A stretch of DNA of 64,000 nucleotides from JAPPLB01 sp965206655 (GTDB lineage: Bacteria; Acidobacteriota; Terriglobia; Bryobacterales; UBA6623): positions 953,862 to 1,017,861 of the forward strand of contig CBDBKC010000037.1 in NCBI GenBank assembly GCA_965206655.1, written 5' to 3'. Made by a program: the position numbers and the translations under genes. Numbering within the stretch: the first letter of the stretch is position 1; each line of letters begins with the position of its first letter. The notes beneath the pieces are model-generated. The model did not search any database and was not told the DNA's origin. It saw nothing but the letters and a program-made list of their open reading frames with translations. Shown piece by piece: positions 62,372-64,000 of this stretch.

Positions 62372-62983
62372 CAACCACCGCCTGAAAGGCGGTGGGTTCA
62401 TTTACGACTGAAAGTCGCTTGCGGCTGAAGCCGCCTGAAGAAGCCCCGGCTCAGAGCCGGCTCAAGGCTTGGTGGGCGTTGTGATCTTGAAGCCCTGGTC
62501 GTCTTCGTCCCATTGCTGCCTCTCAATGTAATTCTTAATCGTTTCCTCGTCCACTGCGCCCACCGTCGCGCAGAAATATCCCCGCGCCCACAGGTATTGC
62601 CCCCAGTATCGCTTCCGCAATTCCCAAACTCATCTTGCAGCCGTCGCGACGACCTGCCTTTCACATACTGCACCAGCTTCGACGGCGCCAACTGTGGCGG
62701 TGCCGATACCAATACATGCACATGATCCGGCGACACAGCGCCCCGAATCACCACCACTTCTCGCGCTTGACAGCTCTGCCGGATCAGATCCCGTGTCCGC
62801 TCCGCCACCCTGCCCCGCAAGACTTTGTAGCGATATTTCGTGATCCAGACCAAGTGATACTTGATGTCGTAGACTGCATGCGCCCCTCCGCCGATATTCG
62901 CCCATCTCCCCTATTGTCATCCAGACCCGCTCGAAGCTGACCGCCTGAAAGGCGGTGGGTTTAGACCTGGTGATGGAACTAAA
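62372..62983 (-). mobile_element. IS200/IS605-like element, decayed
   Basis: A Y1-transposase remnant flanked by subterminal hairpins of the same sequence and orientation: CCACCGCCTGAAAGGCGGTGG at 62375-62395 in brief form and ACCGCCTGAAAGGCGGT at 62940-62956. Such subterminal hairpins are what this family uses as ends. Further stems stand inside the left end (CCGGCTCAGAGCCGG at about 62447). ACTAAA occurs at both outer borders (62366-62371 and 62978-62983). The element sits in a gene whose two halves rejoin in frame. Confidence 0.75.
62462..62901 (-). pseudogene. IS200-type transposase TnpA with frameshift
   Basis: It reads AHAVYDIKYHLVWITKYRYK at the N-terminus, GAVSPDHVHVLVSAPPQLA with the HUH pair (HVH), and KLVQYVKGRSSRRLQDEFG. 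Then one base is missing in a run of G at about 62623. The next frame continues ELRKRYWGQYLWARGYFCAT and AVDEETIKNYIERQ to a TGA at 62462. The Tyr nucleophile is in that second part (NYIERQ region). No ATG precedes the N-terminus in frame. It is a dead copy, unless the gap is a reading error. Confidence 0.8.
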
Positions 62984-63413
62984 GACAGACAGATTCTTAG
63001 CGACCTCCTCCACGTTCGCACCCTCTTCAACGGGCACTTCATGTTCGACCCAGTTGCAGAGCGGGATATTGCGGAAATAGAGACGCTCCTGAACTACGAG
63101 AGTCTTGCGGCTGGCGAACAACATCTTCTGATCGCGAAAGAAGCGGCGCTGCTCGGTGCGGAGATCCGCAAGAAAATCGTCCAGCGATTGGCGTCGGACG
63201 GCCTCGCTGCGGAGCCGATCCAACTCTTCGAACGTTTCCCCGCTGGCCTTCGATCGTTGTGCGCGCTTCGGTGAGCGCCTGACGTTCTCTGGCGAGTTGC
63301 AACTCCAGCCGTCGTTGCCAAATCCAAACGGCCAGCAACGCCGAACCCACAGAGATTAGGACGGGGAGTAGAACCCAGAAGATGGCTGTCATATGCGATG
63401 GCGCCACTGCCAT
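62984..63413 (-). pseudogene. membrane-anchored coiled-coil protein, frameshifted and IS-interrupted
   Basis: It starts MAVAPSHMTAIFWVLLPVL (ATG 63413, or 63392) with one membrane helix (VLLPVLISVGSALLAVWIW) and a coiled coil (LELQLARERQALTEARTTI). At about 63260 a run of four G shifts the frame. The next frame goes on ETFEELDRLRSEAVRRQSL, DLRTEQRRFFRDQKMLF, LVVQERLYFRNIPLCNWVEH, EVPVEEGANVEEVAKNLSVF, and reaches the IS200-like element. The rejoined protein would be about 175 aa. I recall similar proteins in Acidobacteriota with ERL-FRN-P; no function is known. Confidence 0.7.
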
Positions 63414-63622
63414 TATACATGCCGAGCCACCGGAAACTGGCAGGTTCGAGCCGTGGTCGGGCGCTCTAAGTACATAAGAAATCGACATTTACGGTGAAAC
63501 CCTTAGACAGCCTCCCGGGCGCGGCCGCAGACCTGGCACGTTGCTCGCAGGCGGGGGAAACAGCGTCACGCGACGAACTTTTCGGTTCCCACCCGCGTAT
63601 ACAGAGCGGAGCACTACGACGA

Positions 63623-64000
63623 TGAGCGTGCGGCATACCGGACTCCTACTTTGTTCTCGTGCCTATCACGGGGTGGGCGGGGAAGCTGACGGCCGAAGAC
63701 ATCATGTCGCGCGTTGCCGCCAATCAAGAGCGCGCCCAAGAATTGCGCGGCGGCATACGTATACCAGCAGGAGGTCCGGACGCGAGTACTCAAGCGAGCC
63801 ACCAAACTCGTTCGGGAGGAAACCCGTCGCTACGTCGTAACGCCCACCGCCAAGGGAGCGAACGGGAGCAAACGCTGTTTCTCGGCCGGTTCGTTTCGAC
63901 AAGGAACTACTCGAGTATCACGATCCCGACTACCACACCACGGACATCGATCTCGATGGGAATTTCGCCGAAGCGTTCTCAGAGGGATTTTTCGACCAGG
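63623..64000 (+). pseudogene. exported hypothetical protein with three frameshifts, runs off the window
   Basis: The frames read in order: MSVRHTGLLL (start at 63623), FVLVPITGWAGKLTAEDIMS and RVAANQERAQELR, then AAYVYQQEVRTRVLKRATKL with VREETRRYVVTPTAKG, then RPVRFDKELLEYHDPDYHTT with DIDLDGNFAEAFSEGFFDQ to the last base. Changes occur at about 63650, 63755 and 63880. The pattern resembles a family of secreted Acidobacteriota proteins (MSRVAANQERAQE-type start) from memory. Either a pseudogene or an intact gene with read errors. Confidence 0.6.

Noticed and set aside
1..64000. CRISPR arrays, tRNA or rRNA genes, prophage
   Set aside because: No regularly spaced repeats, no cloverleaf T-arm sequences outside genes, and no phage structural genes were found on reading both strands.

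Overview
The window reads as chromosome of a Gram-negative, aerobically respiring bacterium, most likely an Acidobacteriota of the Solibacter/Bryobacterales type. The pointers are a protein ending in the Solibacter-typical TIGR03437 C-terminal domain (53637-55205), a SpoIVB/S55-like protein followed by a beta-propeller protein (1-3826), an Oar-like TonB receptor, KdsB (so LPS), a three-gene sdhCAB, and a split cytochrome b operon with an eight-heme cytochrome c. The taxonomic call is inference from gene families; no rRNA or tRNA gene was found.

Layout. 1-4276: S55-like protein (5' end off the window), propeller protein and a DCC-family protein. 4337-9617: an accessory island. It holds two almost identical 1320-bp IS4-family elements in opposite orientation, each with its own 9-bp target duplication. 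One is inserted in a PIN-domain nuclease gene, whose two halves rejoin perfectly when the IS and one target copy are removed. The PIN gene is coupled to an uncharacterised 244-aa partner, and the junction of the two genes is duplicated in tandem (7940-8475). A frameshifted ISXO2-type transposase remnant closes the island. 9645-18713: housekeeping genes (YbaK deacylase, pyrD, inositol-phosphate synthase, SDR, bacterioferritin, xerD, a BtuF-like protein) plus an alkaline-phosphatase-superfamily protein whose metal site looks lost. 18889-30196: secreted catabolic proteins (PHP/DUF3604, TonB receptor, lipoprotein dehydrogenase with HEAT repeats and heme c, sulfatase), a zeta-type kinase with a small partner, and an RDD membrane protein.

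30301-44931: succinate dehydrogenase sdhCAB, an Nramp-like transporter, two secreted LRR proteins built from one module, a Tat-exported Gfo/Idh/MocA oxidoreductase, a fold-IV aminotransferase, RfbD, an operon mazG-GNAT-menC-like, and kdsB. 45136-53573: a respiratory gene run: Rieske protein, cytochrome b N- and C-terminal halves, eight-heme cytochrome c, cupredoxin lipoprotein, heme A synthase, heme O synthase and a tiny membrane ORF. Together with SDH it describes quinol oxidation through a bc-type complex to a copper or heme carrier, and synthesis of heme A for a terminal oxidase that is not in the window. 53637-60371: TIGR03437 protein, small helical protein, amidohydrolase, AsmA-like protein, OmpA protein.

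60377-64000: a decaying segment. An IS1595/ISXO2 element interrupts an isochorismatase-fold hydrolase gene, an IS200-like element interrupts a frameshifted membrane/coiled-coil gene, and a last gene with three frameshifts runs off the end. These are either real pseudogenes or indel errors near a contig end. No gene-free stretch longer than about 300 bp was found; the larger spacers (12739-13003, 15306-15551, 55206-55463, 44932-45135) hold only the short sites listed.
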